DNA of 64,000 nt from an uncultured Clostridia bacterium (GCA_934747965.1 CAKVHI010000002.1:115655-179654); one strand, 5' to 3'. Positions 34,923 to 44,444 are shown, counted from the stretch's first letter. The notes: generated by a model from the sequence alone, not told the origin. Program-made: numbers and translations.

Positions 34923-35253
34923 ATTTATCGCAATATTTGATGTATAATATAGTTGATTATTTTGAATTAATTTCGATTTTTTATTACTTTTGTTAGTTTC
35001 TTTTAATAGTTTGAAATGTTTGAAAAAAATGTAGAAGATTTAGAAATTATTTGAAATTAAACTAAATATTTTGAATTAAAGTTGATTAAACTCAAAAAAT
35101 TTTAAAAAGTTAGAATTAAAAAAATTTGTTGTGCTTATTTTGAATTTTAAATCATTTTTTAGAAATTTAATTTATTTTGATTAGAATTTTTTTATTTTTG
35201 ATTGTTTCATTGATTTTTTTTGAATTTATGTCGAATTTGTTAAAGGTGCACAT
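34923..35253. other. 331-bp AT-rich intergenic region before ung
   Basis: No ORF or RNA gene is visible. It contains TATAAT (34943-34948) and repeated TATTTTGAATT: 13-base copies TATTTTGAATTAA at 34958-34970 and 35067-35079, and an 11-base copy at 35136-35146. Several GATTAAA/GAATTAAA pieces lie between. It could be regulatory for ung or simply decayed sequence. Confidence 0.5.
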
Positions 35254-35922
35254 ATGATAAGAATTTCACAAAATTGGTTAAATATTTTAAGTGATGAATT
35301 TAATAAAGAATATTTTAAAAATCTTCAAAAGTTTTTAGATGCTGAGTATGCAAAATACACTGTTTATCCTAAAGCGGAGAATATTTTTAATGCGTTAAAT
35401 TTGGTGAAGTTTGAAAATGTTAAAGTCGTTATTTTGGGGCAAGATCCTTACCACGAGCCGGGTCAAGCACATGGGCTTGCTTTTTCAGTCGAAAGCGGAA
35501 AATTTCCACCTTCGCTTCAAAATATTTACAAAGAAATTGAAAACGAGTTTGGGCAAAAAATGAGTGCTGTCAACGGCAATTTGATAAATTTAGAAAAGCA
35601 AGGGGTTTTGCTTTTGAACACTGTTTTAACGGTTAGAAAGGGTGAGGCAAATTCACATAAAGACAAGGGTTGGGAAATATTGACTGGCAAAATAATTGAA
35701 AAATTAAATGAGCGAGAAACTCCTATTGTTTTTTTGCTTTGGGGAAATCAGGCAAAAAAACTTGGCGAAAAAATAACCAACAAAAACCATTTGGTTTTGT
35801 CGTGTGCTCATCCAAGCCCACTAAGTGCATACAACGGCTTTTTTGGTTGCAATCATTTTTTGAAAGCAAATCAATTTTTAATTAATCACGGTTTAAGCCC
35901 TATAAATTGGATTATATCATAG
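35254..35922 (+). CDS. ung: Uracil-DNA glycosylase family 1
   Basis: 222 residues. The water-activating loop VVILGQDPYHEPGQAHGLAFS carries catalytic Asp64. The C-terminal HPSPLSAYNGFFGCNHF holds the catalytic His and the minor-groove intercalation loop. It removes uracil from DNA to start base-excision repair. AAAGGTG lies six bases before the ATG. A long AT-rich region precedes it. Confidence 0.95.
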   Translation: MIRISQNWLNILSDEFNKEYFKNLQKFLDAEYAKYTVYPKAENIFNALNLVKFENVKVVILGQDPYHEPGQAHGLAFSVESGKFPPSLQNIYKEIENEFGQKMSAVNGNLINLEKQGVLLLNTVLTVRKGEANSHKDKGWEILTGKIIEKLNERETPIVFLLWGNQAKKLGEKITNKNHLVLSCAHPSPLSAYNGFFGCNHFLKANQFLINHGLSPINWIIS

Positions 35923-35958
35923 TCAAGGTTGCTTTTCATTAAAAAACAAAAAAGGCTC

Positions 35959-35987
35959 TTGATTTTTGAATATTTGTGTGGTATAAT
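35959..35987 (+). promoter_or_regulatory. Promoter of the 179-residue membrane protein gene
   Basis: TTGATT (35959-35964), 17-base spacer, TATAAT (35982-35987). Confidence 0.65.
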
Positions 35988-36014
35988 AATCAAAATTTTT
36001 TTTGAAGGTGCTTT

Positions 36015-36554
36015 ATGAGTGAAGGAATTTTGGCTTTAATTTTAATATTAGTGTTTTTGGCAATTGCTGTTGTCGTTTACTTTGCAATTAAAAGGTTAGA
36101 AAGCAAAAGAACAGCAAAAAGCAAAAAAGCAAAGTTTGACGGAAAGCCAAGGCTTAAATTGAATTTACCTTTTTTGACAAATCAAGAAGTTAAATTTTTG
36201 GCTGTTTTTCAAAATTCACTTCCAAGTGAATATGTCGCTTTTCCTAAAGTGGTGATGAATCAAATTGTGAAGCCAGATGGCTCTTTGGTTGTGTTCAATG
36301 AAGTTGAACATAATATTTTGGATGTTGTTGTGTTTTTAAAATCAAAAATGCAACCAGTTTTGGTGGTAGATTTGATTGACCCTTCAAAAGGCGACAAAAC
36401 AGTAACTCAATTTGGAGATTACACTCAAAAAAGTTTGAAAAGTGTTAAACTTCCAGTATTATCTGTTGTTTTAGACCATGATTATGAAAGAGTCGAATTG
36501 TTAAATTTATTCTTAGAAGCCATGGATCCCGTAAATCTTGCAAAATTAAAATAG
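36015..36554 (+). CDS. Membrane-anchored protein with DUF2726-like domain
   Basis: 179 residues. One N-terminal membrane helix (about 5-27) and a basic linker (KRLESKRTAKSKKAK) precede a cytoplasmic domain with LTNQEVKFLAVFQNSLPSEYVAFPKVVMNQIVK and NILDVVVFLKSKMQPVLVVDL. This order resembles DUF2726, a nuclease-related fold, but the match is from memory and the catalytic residues are not clear. GAAGGTG precedes the ATG. A terminator-like hairpin follows at 36601. Single-gene unit upstream of the large adhesin. Confidence 0.6.
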   Translation: MSEGILALILILVFLAIAVVVYFAIKRLESKRTAKSKKAKFDGKPRLKLNLPFLTNQEVKFLAVFQNSLPSEYVAFPKVVMNQIVKPDGSLVVFNEVEHNILDVVVFLKSKMQPVLVVDLIDPSKGDKTVTQFGDYTQKSLKSVKLPVLSVVLDHDYERVELLNLFLEAMDPVNLAKLK

Positions 36555-36600
36555 TAAAAGTTTGCCTTACAGTTTTATAAAATTCTCAAAATAGTAATGT

Positions 36601-36634
36601 AAAATATCATTTCTGTTTTGATATTTTTTTGTTT
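36601..36634 (+). terminator. Intrinsic terminator
   Basis: AAAATATCA (36601-36609) pairs with TGATATTTT (36619-36627), followed by T-rich sequence. It separates the 179-residue protein gene from the adhesin promoter. Just before it, at 36579-36595, is the 17-base sequence shared with the promoter region of the first SipW-type gene. Confidence 0.7.
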
Positions 36635-36660
36635 TAATTTATAATTTTGTTAAAAAATGT

Positions 36661-36689
36661 TTGACAAGACTATTGCTATTTATTAAAAT
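36661..36689 (+). promoter_or_regulatory. Promoter of the large adhesin gene
   Basis: TTGACA (36661-36666), 17-base spacer, TAAAAT (36684-36689). It rules out the in-frame TTG at 36661 as a start codon, because that TTG is the -35 box. Confidence 0.75.
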
Positions 36690-36741
36690 ATTAATAAATA
36701 TTTATTTGAAGATTAAACAAAATATAATCAAGGGGAATGCT

Positions 36742-39700
36742 GTGAGTAAAAGGAAATATAAGGTAATTTCTATAATTTCAATAGTGCTTTTGGCTCTAGT
36801 TGTTTTGCTCAACATAACTGCCACCTTGGCTTTTTATAAAGACCGTAAAGATTATAATGGCTCACTGGAATTAGGCAAAATCAAAATAAACGCAAATAAT
36901 GAGATTGGAGCAAATTCTTATTTTTCATCAAGTTCGGTTGAAAATGTTAAACCGGGCGATTATTTGCTTAATAAAGATGTTGAGTTTAGTTTAGATTCAA
37001 CTAGCGACCCAGCCTATGTTAGGGCAAAATTAAATGTTTCAGCATCTTCTTCTGCTTCGGCTTCCGACAATGAGGTTGCAAATTATTTGAAATACAGAAA
37101 TTTAACACTTGGGAATAATTTGTTAGACCAAGATTATTACACTAATGTTGCAAATTATTCTAACAGAACTTACAACAAATTGCCATTAAATCTTAAAGCA
37201 GGTGTAAGTTACACAATTTCTTTGACCGAAAACTTGGTAAATGGCACTGGGTTTTATGTGCTAATTACAAATGATATCGACTATTCTGGTAGTAGTTTTG
37301 CTACTGGTTGCACTGGTTATTGGATTGGTCATAATTCAACTTCATCTAGTTGCTTAAAGCCAGATAGCCCAATAACTTTCACCACAAGCACAACGAATAC
37401 AGATTATTATTTGGCGGTTTATAGTGGTGGAAATGCTTATGAAAAACTTCCAGATATATTCAAAAATTTACAGTTAGTTGAAACTTCTCAAAACTTAAAT
37501 TATGTATGGAGTGAAAAGATTGGCGATTATTATTATCTTTTAAATTCAACCACTGGCGAGCCTTTAGAGGTTAAAGACAGCACAAAAACTTACACTTTTT
37601 TAACAAAAGAAAACAGCCAAATTGCTTCTAATCTTTCTTATGGAAGCGATTTGAGTGGAAGTCCAATAACTGTTAATATTGGACTAGAAGCCTTGCAAGT
37701 TGCAAACTTGAAAGATTCAGACACAACAAAAACAACGCTAGAAAATATCCAAACCAAATTGAATACTATTAATAATGTCAATGCATCAAACACTCATACA
37801 GTTGCTTTTGTTGTTAGCGGAAAAAGTTATTATGCCGAAAATATTGCTTACGCTGGCGAAGCGACTATCCCAACAGAAGTTATGACCGAAGTTAATAAAT
37901 CAGGCTTTACAGGCTTTGCATTCTCTGCTGGCGGTTATCCTGTTATCACAAAAGGCGGAAATTGCCATACAAGGCTTAACAAGGCAAATTCTAAACTTGA
38001 AAATGTTACTGAAAACTTAGTGTTATATCCAACAACTCAAACAGGGGATGTAACAAAATATACAATTACTTTCAAAAATTATGATGACACCATTTTGCAA
38101 ACAGGCACGGTTGAAGGTGGAAACAATGCTTACTATACTGGCTCTAATCCAAAGAAAGCCTCAGCAAACGGCAAGTCGTATGTGTTTAGTGGCTGGAAAA
38201 GTAGCGTAGACAACAAAGTTTACACAGATTTAACTTTGGTTACAATTTCACAAAACACAACATTCACTGCTGTTTTTACAGAACAAGCACAAACTTATTC
38301 TATTGATTATGTTTTGAACGGAGGATCTTTTACACAATATGCAGATGTTGTAAATTCCTACACTTACGGAACATCACTAACTCTTCCAAAGGCTCCTTCT
38401 GGCAGTGGAGAGCAATTACTTGATTTTAGCAACTATTCGGCAAGTTTTCCGGCTGGAGCAAACTATACAGAAATTAGCACAAACTCTAAATTGACTGCAG
38501 GCAAGACTTATTTATTGTCATTTAACTACACTTTAACAAATTATGGTGGTGGCACAATAGGCTGCGGAATTGGTTGTGGACCTAGTGGAAGTTACACAAA
38601 AGATATTTTGACACTTGTGCCATATACTGGCAGTTCGGGCACTTTTAGCGTAAAATTTACTCCGACAGCCGATCAACTTTCTGGCAGAGAATATCTTTCA
38701 ATAAGATTTGCTCGCTCATCAAGTGATACAGCCTATGCAACTATTAATGCAACAAATATCAGATTTGAAGAATTACAAGAAGTTACAAAAAAAGGTTACA
38801 CATTTGCAGGTTGGTATGAAACTAGTGATTTCTCTGGAAGTGCTGTAACATCAATTTCATCTTCATCAACAGGGGATAAAAAATTCTATGCAAAATGGAT
38901 TTTTGATGGTTCAACCGTAACCCTAAACCTTGCGGGGGGGGGTATAACGGAAATACATCGAATGTTAAATATACATTCGCCCGAAATAGCACAGTAAACA
39001 TTCCAAGCCCAACGAGGGACGATTATTTATTTGCAGGTTGGGGCTCAAACTCAACAAACATTAATTATTTAAAAAATGCAACCTATGTTACTGGTTTTGT
39101 TGTTAATTCAGCAAATTCTTCGGGTTGGGCTGGTTATGCCGATTCTGGCACGGTAACTCGTGGGGTTATTTCTGACAGCACAAGTGAAACAGGTTATAGT
39201 TTGTCTATCAAAACAGAAAACGGAACAGCCTATCGTTCAGCAGGGTTTTGTTGTACGGTTAATCCCGAAAAAAATATGAGATATATCATAAAAGTTAGGG
39301 CAAAACTTCCAACCGACCTTTACATAACACATTACAAAAACAGGGATGGGTATGACATCCGTTTAGGCTCTCGTTATGGCACAAATGATTGGCAAGATTA
39401 TTATTTGCTTACAACTCCTTGTAATGAGTTGCAGGGAAGTTCAAAGACTTTTGGCTATTGGGCTCTTGAAGGTTCAGATACTCGCAAAAACTGCACATGG
39501 TATGTTAATGACTATAAGGTATATAGGATTTCAGACTCGGCTTTTAGTAATTTGGAATATACATTTGACAGCACAGACACAACGCTAACTGCAAAATGGC
39601 AACAAAAAGCAACAAGAATTATCTTTAATGCAGAAGGTGGCACAGTTAAAGCCCAAGAATGGGGAGGTTATTCTTCTGGTGGCTCAAATGCAAACACTCA

Positions 39701-40286
39701 TTCACTTGCTTATGTTGGTGTAACTTATGTAAGCAATCCTGAGGTGACCAGGTCAGAGATTTCAAAATCTGGTTATGTGTTTGACGGCTGGTGGACAGGA
39801 AGCGGTGGCACAGGAAGTATGCTTATAAATGCTGGTGGCACTTTGCAAGTTGTTAGTGGCTATACTGAGACTGCATCTGGTGGCGGAGCAAAATGGACAA
39901 GGACGGGTGATTATTCAGCAGTAACTTTGTATGCAAAGTGGGTTACACCTTTAAAGTTAACAGTTGGAAGCAACACAACACTGACTGATGACTATACCGT
40001 TACTTCGGGCTCTGAAAATAAAGATACTTACTTTTTTGCAAATGATTTTACTTGCACAGCGGGGCAAACCTACAGGGTTAGTTTTTGGGCAACGGTGTCT
40101 TCTGATTCTTCTTGGACTTATGGACCTATGAATTTATCTGCTTATACTACAAAATTGAGAAATGGCTATAACACTGTTACTTTCACAGCAACAAACACCC
40201 GAGAATTTTTCTGGGATGACTTTAATCAAAATGTAAGTGATCCATTCACAATAACAAATTTATATGTTGAACTTGTGTCGACTTAA
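36742..40286 (+). pseudogene. Giant SipW-type adhesin with InlB-like repeats, frameshifted at a G9 tract (probably phase-variable)
   Basis: The GTG at 36742 follows AGGGG by six bases and opens a SipW-type signal (LATLAFYKDRKDYNGSLELG is the cleavage region). Reading continues to a stop at 38997. At 38934-38942 a run of nine G throws the frame; the next frame continues without a stop, as YNGNTSNVKYTF onward, to 40286. One extra G restores a single reading frame of 1181 codons. Domains are a TasA-like half-domain interrupted by a beta-sandwich module (LGNNLLDQDYY... to LVETSQ), then several InlB/Listeria-Bacteroides repeats (YTITFKNYDDTILQTG, KKGYTFAGWYETSDFSG, KSGYVFDGWWTGSGG) and more beta-sandwich modules. 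No LPXTG or C-terminal anchor is seen. A sequencing error in the tract is the main alternative. Confidence 0.8.
38934..38942 (+). repeat. Homopolymer G9, frameshifting contingency tract
   Basis: Nine G in a strongly AT-rich genome, the longest G run I found in the window, in the middle of the adhesin gene. With nine G the product ends 18 codons later; with seven or ten it is full length. Confidence 0.9.
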
Positions 40287-40295
40287 AACAAGTTA

Positions 40296-40327
40296 AAAAA
40301 ACTCGCAATTTTGCGAGTTTTTTTTAT
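40296..40327 (+). terminator. Intrinsic terminator of the adhesin gene
   Basis: AAACTCGCAA (40299-40308) and TTGCGAGTTT (40311-40320), followed by T5. Confidence 0.9.
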
Positions 40328-40335
40328 TTACCCCC

Positions 40336-40364
40336 TTTTCAAACAAAAAAAAGTGTGTTATAAT
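40336..40364 (+). promoter_or_regulatory. nfeD-floA promoter
   Basis: TTTTCA (40336-40341), 17-base spacer, TATAAT (40359-40364), preceded by TG (extended -10). Confidence 0.55.
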
Positions 40365-40391
40365 GAAGAAAAATAAAGGGGAAACAGAAAA

Positions 40392-40913
40392 ATGAATCTT
40401 ATTTTGAGTGATATATTGCAAACTCTCACAATAATTTCAACCGTTGTTTATGTTCTTGGAATAATCTTTTTGATTATTGAGGCATTTATTCCGGGCTTCG
40501 GCTTTTTTGGAATTAGCGGTCTTACTTCAATTGTTTTAAGCATTGTTTGCAAAATATTTGTTGGCGAAACAGTAGAGCGTATTTTGCTTGAACTTGTTAT
40601 TGCTTTGGTTGTTATAATCGCACTTTTAGTTTGGGTTATAATTTCGGCACGAAAAGGCTTGATAAGCAAGTCGCCACTAATATCGAAAGGGTCAAGTATT
40701 CCAACATTTTTTAACGATGATGATTTGAAAATCTTTATTGACCAAAGTGGAGAAACAGTAACTACTTGCAAACCTGTTGGAAAAATTAGACTTGATAATG
40801 AAATTTATGATGCAACAAGTTTAGAAGGGTTTTTGGATATTGGCACAAAAATAAAAGTTGTTAATGTTAAAAACAACACGCTTGAAATTGTAAAATTTAA
40901 GGAGGAAAATTAA
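40392..40913 (+). CDS. NfeD-family membrane protein
   Basis: 173 residues. Three membrane helices at the N-terminus, with [15 protein letters not shown] between the first and second, are followed by a soluble OB-fold ([50 protein letters not shown]). NfeD proteins pair with flotillins in membrane microdomains, and the next gene is floA. This is the short form without the protease domain. AGGGGAAA precedes the ATG. Confidence 0.88.
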   Translation: MNLILSDILQTLTIISTVVYVLGIIFLIIEAFIPGFGFFGISGLTSIVLSIVCKIFVGETVERILLELVIALVVIIALLVWVIISARKGLISKSPLISKGSSIPTFFNDDDLKIFIDQSGETVTTCKPVGKIRLDNEIYDATSLEGFLDIGTKIKVVNVKNNTLEIVKFKEEN

Positions 40914-40914
40914 A

Positions 40915-41910
40915 ATGAATATTAGTTTGTTAAATTCGGCTGTTGGTTGGGTTATAGGAATTGGAATTTTTGTTGTAATTTTGGCTGTAATTCTAGCACT
41001 TTTACCAGTAAAATATTGGTTTAGATGTTTGGTTAGCGGAACATACCTTTCAATGGCAAAAATTTTTGGTATGAAATTAAGAGGCGTTAATCTTAATGTT
41101 ATTATAGACAGTTATATTAACGCAAAAAAGGCAGGTCTTGACCTTAATATTAATGACCTTGAAAATCACATCTTGGCAGGTGGTAATGTAAATAAAGTTG
41201 TTATGGCTTTAATTTCTGCTCATAGTGCAAAAATAAACTTAACAACCGAACAAGCAAGGGCTATTGACCTTGCAGGTCGTGATGTTTTGCAAGCAGTTAA
41301 AGAAAGCGTTACTCCAAAAATTATTCAAACACCAAAAATTTCTACTATCGCAAAGGATGGTATTGAACTTATAATCACTGCAAAAGTAACTGTAAAAACA
41401 AATTTACAACGCTTGGTTGGTGGTGCTGGCGAAGAAACTATAATTTCTCGTGTTGGCGAAGGTATTGTTACAACTGTTGGCTCTACTGAAACTCACGCAC
41501 AAGTTTTGGAAAACCCTGATGAAATTTCTCGTACAGTTTTGCTAAAAGGTTTGGCAAGCGGAACAGCATACGAAATTTTATCTGTTGATATTGCAGATAT
41601 TGATGTTGGCAGAAATGTTGGCGCAGATTTATTAAAACTTCAAGCACAAGCAGACAAGGAAATCGCTCAAGCAAAAGCTGAGGAACGCAAATCTATGGCA
41701 CTAGCACAGGAGCAAGAAATGCGTGCAAAAACTCAAGAAAAACGAGCACAAGTTGTTGAAGCCGAAGCCGAAGTGCCAAAGGCTATGGCAGAAGCATTCA
41801 AAGAAGGAAAGTTGGGTGTTTACGACTATTATAAAATGCAAAATATTCTAGCCGACACTTCAATGAGAAAATCTTTCTCTCAAGACAAAGATGGAGATGA
41901 CCAAAATTAA
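40915..41910 (+). CDS. floA: Flotillin-like membrane-scaffold protein FloA
   Basis: 331 residues, the standard length for FloA (YqfA). An N-terminal membrane hairpin ([25 protein letters not shown]) precedes the SPFH domain ([61 protein letters not shown]) and an Ala/Glu coiled coil ([31 protein letters not shown] is part of it). FloA organises functional membrane microdomains. AGGAGGAAAA lies before the ATG, one base after nfeD. Confidence 0.93.
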   Translation: MNISLLNSAVGWVIGIGIFVVILAVILALLPVKYWFRCLVSGTYLSMAKIFGMKLRGVNLNVIIDSYINAKKAGLDLNINDLENHILAGGNVNKVVMALISAHSAKINLTTEQARAIDLAGRDVLQAVKESVTPKIIQTPKISTIAKDGIELIITAKVTVKTNLQRLVGGAGEETIISRVGEGIVTTVGSTETHAQVLENPDEISRTVLLKGLASGTAYEILSVDIADIDVGRNVGADLLKLQAQADKEIAQAKAEERKSMALAQEQEMRAKTQEKRAQVVEAEAEVPKAMAEAFKEGKLGVYDYYKMQNILADTSMRKSFSQDKDGDDQN

Positions 41911-41912
41911 TT

Positions 41913-42290
41913 ATGAATAAAGCCGAGATTATTGTTGTTATTTTAATAAGTTTAATTTTGTTATTTGTTGCTATAACATACTTTTTTCACGGCAGAAAAA
42001 TTGAAAAGAAAAATAAAGCAGACAAACAAAAAGCAAAAACTGAAGAAATAAAAAAAGAAGAAGCAAAACAAGAATCCGAACAAAAACCCGTTCCGGTTGG
42101 CATAATTAAGGAAGAAAAACCTAAATCTTCTGAGTTATCGTCACAAGACTACGATTTGGCACCATTTAAAGAACAGCCTGCAAAACAAGAAACCATTTTA
42201 GAAACAAAAAATCTTAAACAAGAGATTAAAGATTTAAGTCCAGAAATGAAGAAGGTTTTGATGAGTGATTTATTGAAACCCAAATTCTAA
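41913..42290 (+). CDS. Single-pass membrane protein with charged tail, unknown
   Basis: 125 residues. One N-terminal helix (about 5-25) is followed by a Lys/Glu/Gln-rich disordered stretch and a short C-terminal helix (KQEIKDLSPEMKKVLMSDLLKPKF). It begins two bases after the floA stop, so it belongs to the same operon; no good SD is visible. I know of no family. Its position suggests a partner of the FloA microdomain, which is inference only. It ends inside the left arm of the inverted-repeat element. Confidence 0.7.
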   Translation: MNKAEIIVVILISLILLFVAITYFFHGRKIEKKNKADKQKAKTEEIKKEEAKQESEQKPVPVGIIKEEKPKSSELSSQDYDLAPFKEQPAKQETILETKNLKQEIKDLSPEMKKVLMSDLLKPKF

Positions 42291-42419
42291 AAAAAGTTAA
42301 AAAAACTTCGTATCACTGTGTTTACTGAAAAAGGGTTTAGCCTAGTCATGTACAACAAGTACACTCCTAGCCTAAACCCTTTTTCGAGCCTTGTGCTACT
42401 TGTTTTTTTAACTTTTTTT
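42289..42419. repeat. 131-bp nested inverted-repeat element (terminator-like or MITE-like)
   Basis: Perfect 18-bp terminal inverted repeats: 42289-42306 (seven A, GTT, seven A, C) and 42402-42419. Inside is a 14-bp perfect stem, GAAAAAGGGTTTAG (42327-42340) with CTAAACCCTTTTTC (42372-42385), and at its tip TGTAC-AACAA-GTACA (42349-42363). The right end gives a T-run on +, so it could terminate the nfeD-floA operon. Its size and nesting go well beyond the simple terminators in the rest of the window. Confidence 0.85.
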
Positions 42420-42520
42420 ACATCTAGATAGTTTTTGCATTAAATGCTTTGAAATAGTCATGGTCTCATTGTTCACTTTTGTAGTGAGTGATAAAGTTGA
42501 ATGTGCCTTTGCACGAATAG

Positions 42521-42549
42521 TTATAAAAAGTTATAAAATTTCATATATA
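42521..42549 (+). promoter_or_regulatory. Possible sporulation sigma-E-like promoter of yqfC
   Basis: TTATAAA (42521-42527), 14-base gap, CATATATA (42542-42549). The second box shares five of eight bases with the sigma-E -10 CATACAAT and the gap equals the usual one. In B. subtilis yqfCD is under sigma-E. The match is loose. Confidence 0.3.
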
Positions 42550-42554
42550 TAACT

Positions 42555-42830
42555 ATGTTTTCGTTTATTAATGAATTTTTGAATGATTTTGATTTCAAAA
42601 CAAAATCTGCAACAAAAAATAATGCTTTTAAATATGTTAATTTTAACAACGAAATTTTTTATTTACAAAGTTTCAAAGATATAATCTCTTTTTCTGATGA
42701 AGAAATTATAGTAAAACTTTTTGAGGGCGAAATTAGTATTTCTGGAAGCAATTTAACAATTAAAGAAATAAGTCAAAGATTTTTGTGCGTTAAGGGTAAA
42801 ATTAGCAAAATTGAGGTGCAAAATGCATAA
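42555..42830 (+). CDS. yqfC: Sporulation protein YqfC
   Basis: 91 residues of the YabP/YqfC family: beta-rich with the order YLQSFKDIISFSDEEIIVKLFEGEISISGSNLTIKEISQRFLCVKGKISKIEV. It is made in the mother cell of spore-formers. No SD precedes the ATG (ATATATAAC), so initiation may be leaderless. It overlaps yqfD by eight bases. Confidence 0.8.
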   Translation: MFSFINEFLNDFDFKTKSATKNNAFKYVNFNNEIFYLQSFKDIISFSDEEIIVKLFEGEISISGSNLTIKEISQRFLCVKGKISKIEVQNA

Positions 42831-43950
42831 ATTTTTGTTAAAAAATAGGCTAGAAATTCAAATTTTAGGTGTTAATTTAAAAAGGTTAATTAAGTCGCTT
42901 TACAAAAATAAAATTAATATTTATAATCTCACTCAACCAAGTTTTAGGGAATTGAATATAATAATAAATAGTAGTGATTACAAAAAATTAAGGCCTATGC
43001 TAAAAGATTATGAATTTAAAATAATTAGTAGATATGGCTTTGAATACTTAAAGGAATTTACAAAAAAAAGAATAGGTTTATTTTTTTTAGTAATTTGTTT
43101 TGTTCTTTGTTTGTTTTTTAATTACAATTTTTTGTCTAACATAAACATTTATGGCACAAAACAAATAGATAAAAACGAAATTATGCAATATCTTAATTCA
43201 ATGGGCATTAAGCGAAATTCTTTTTTTACTGCTATTGACCCTGAGCAAATTGAAGCAAATTTAGAAAGCAAATTTGATGAAATAAGCATGATTAGTGTTA
43301 TAAAAAAAGGTACTAATTTAATTGTTAATATCAAGGAAAAAATAGAAACAGAAAATTTAATTTTAAAGTCAAATATAGTTGCAAAAGAAAGTGGCAAAAT
43401 TTTGGAAATAAGCACTGTTCAAGGAACAAGTAAAGTTAGCGTTGGCGATATCGTTAAAAAGGGAGATGTTCTTATTGAGGGTGTGATTAATAATGATGGT
43501 AAAACATCTGATTGTAAGGCAATAGGCAATGTAAAAATGCAAGTTTGGTATGAAACAAGTACAACCTTTATGTTTAAAGAAAAAACCTATAATCGCACTG
43601 GTAAAAAGATTGTAAATTCTTATTATGAAATTTTTAATAAAAGAATGAAAATGAAAGTTAAAAACAACACCTTTAAAAATTATGAAAAAGAAACTAAAAC
43701 ACAATACTTGTTTAAAAATCTGTTAATTCCTATCAAAATTTATAAAGAAATTTATTACGAAATTGAAGAAAATTTAATAAAAAACGATTTTTCATTGCAA
43801 AAAGATGCAATAATTGATACAATAATAAAAGAGACTGAAAACAAAGTGCCAAGTGGTGTTGAAAAATTAAACCAAAAGGTTGATATAACAGACATTGAAA
43901 ATGGCAAAATTATTACTTGTTATATAGAAACAATTCAGTCATTTAATTAG
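42823..43950 (+). CDS. yqfD: Sporulation protein YqfD
   Basis: 375 residues. The N-terminal ~80 residues are cytoplasmic (KNRLEIQILGVNLKRLIKSLYKNKINIYNL), followed by a membrane helix (GLFFLVICFVLCLFFNYNFL) and a large outer domain with NINIYGTKQIDKNEIMQYLNSMGIKR and VNIKEKIE. This is the YqfD/stage IV architecture. GAGGTG fixes the ATG at 42823 rather than the TTG at 42811. It is translationally coupled to yqfC. The usual next gene phoH is missing; ybeY follows directly. Confidence 0.85.
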   Translation: MHKFLLKNRLEIQILGVNLKRLIKSLYKNKINIYNLTQPSFRELNIIINSSDYKKLRPMLKDYEFKIISRYGFEYLKEFTKKRIGLFFLVICFVLCLFFNYNFLSNINIYGTKQIDKNEIMQYLNSMGIKRNSFFTAIDPEQIEANLESKFDEISMISVIKKGTNLIVNIKEKIETENLILKSNIVAKESGKILEISTVQGTSKVSVGDIVKKGDVLIEGVINNDGKTSDCKAIGNVKMQVWYETSTTFMFKEKTYNRTGKKIVNSYYEIFNKRMKMKVKNNTFKNYEKETKTQYLFKNLLIPIKIYKEIYYEIEENLIKNDFSLQKDAIIDTIIKETENKVPSGVEKLNQKVDITDIENGKIITCYIETIQSFN

Positions 43951-43957
43951 AGGTGTT

Positions 43958-44443
43958 ATGCTAAATTTTGTAGGAGAAGAAATTGATAAAAATTTATCAA
44001 AAAAATTAAAAAAAATCTTTAAAGTGGGTTTAAAACAAACTGGTCAAAATCCACATATTTTGGAAGCCACTGTTGAGTTTGTATATTCACAAGAAATGCA
44101 AGAGTTAAATGCAAGAACAAGAAATGTTAATGAAACTACAGATGTTTTAAGTTTTCCTGCATTAACAAATATTTTTAACAGAAAAATTAGAAGAAAAGAT
44201 TTTTTAATGGATATTAATCCCGAGAATAATAAAGTTTATTTAGGAGATATTGTTATTAATCTTGACAGAGCTCAAAGTCAGGCTATTGAGTTTGGGCACT
44301 CACAAGAAAGGGAAATTTGCTATTTATTTGTTCATGGCTTGTTGCATCTTCTTGAATATGACCATATTGAAGAATTAGACAGAAATTTGATGAGAACAAG
44401 AGAAGAAATGATTTTATCCAAATTTAAGCTTAAAAGGAGTTAG
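43958..44443 (+). CDS. ybeY: Endoribonuclease YbeY
   Basis: 161 residues with the zinc motif HGLLHLLEYDH near the C-terminus (three His) and the LGDIVINLDRA strand. YbeY takes part in rRNA 3' maturation and ribosome quality control. AGAGGTG precedes the ATG. An insert-like segment (NIFNRKIRRKDFLMDINPENNK) sits between TDVLSFPA and LGDIV. It is immediately followed by era, as in many Bacillota. Confidence 0.93.
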   Translation: MLNFVGEEIDKNLSKKLKKIFKVGLKQTGQNPHILEATVEFVYSQEMQELNARTRNVNETTDVLSFPALTNIFNRKIRRKDFLMDINPENNKVYLGDIVINLDRAQSQAIEFGHSQEREICYLFVHGLLHLLEYDHIEELDRNLMRTREEMILSKFKLKRS

Positions 44444-44444
44444 A

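Noticed and set aside
36661..36741. N-terminal extension of the adhesin from a TTG at 36661
   Set aside because: That TTG is the -35 box of a good promoter; the GTG at 36742 has a proper ribosome site.
39201..40286. Separate gene starting at 39201
   Set aside because: It starts with a TTG lacking an SD, and the same frame is open back to the G9 tract with repeat-protein sequence. It is the second half of the adhesin gene.
42460..42552. 30-codon frame upstream of yqfC
   Set aside because: No ribosome site and no recognisable composition; length is expected by chance.
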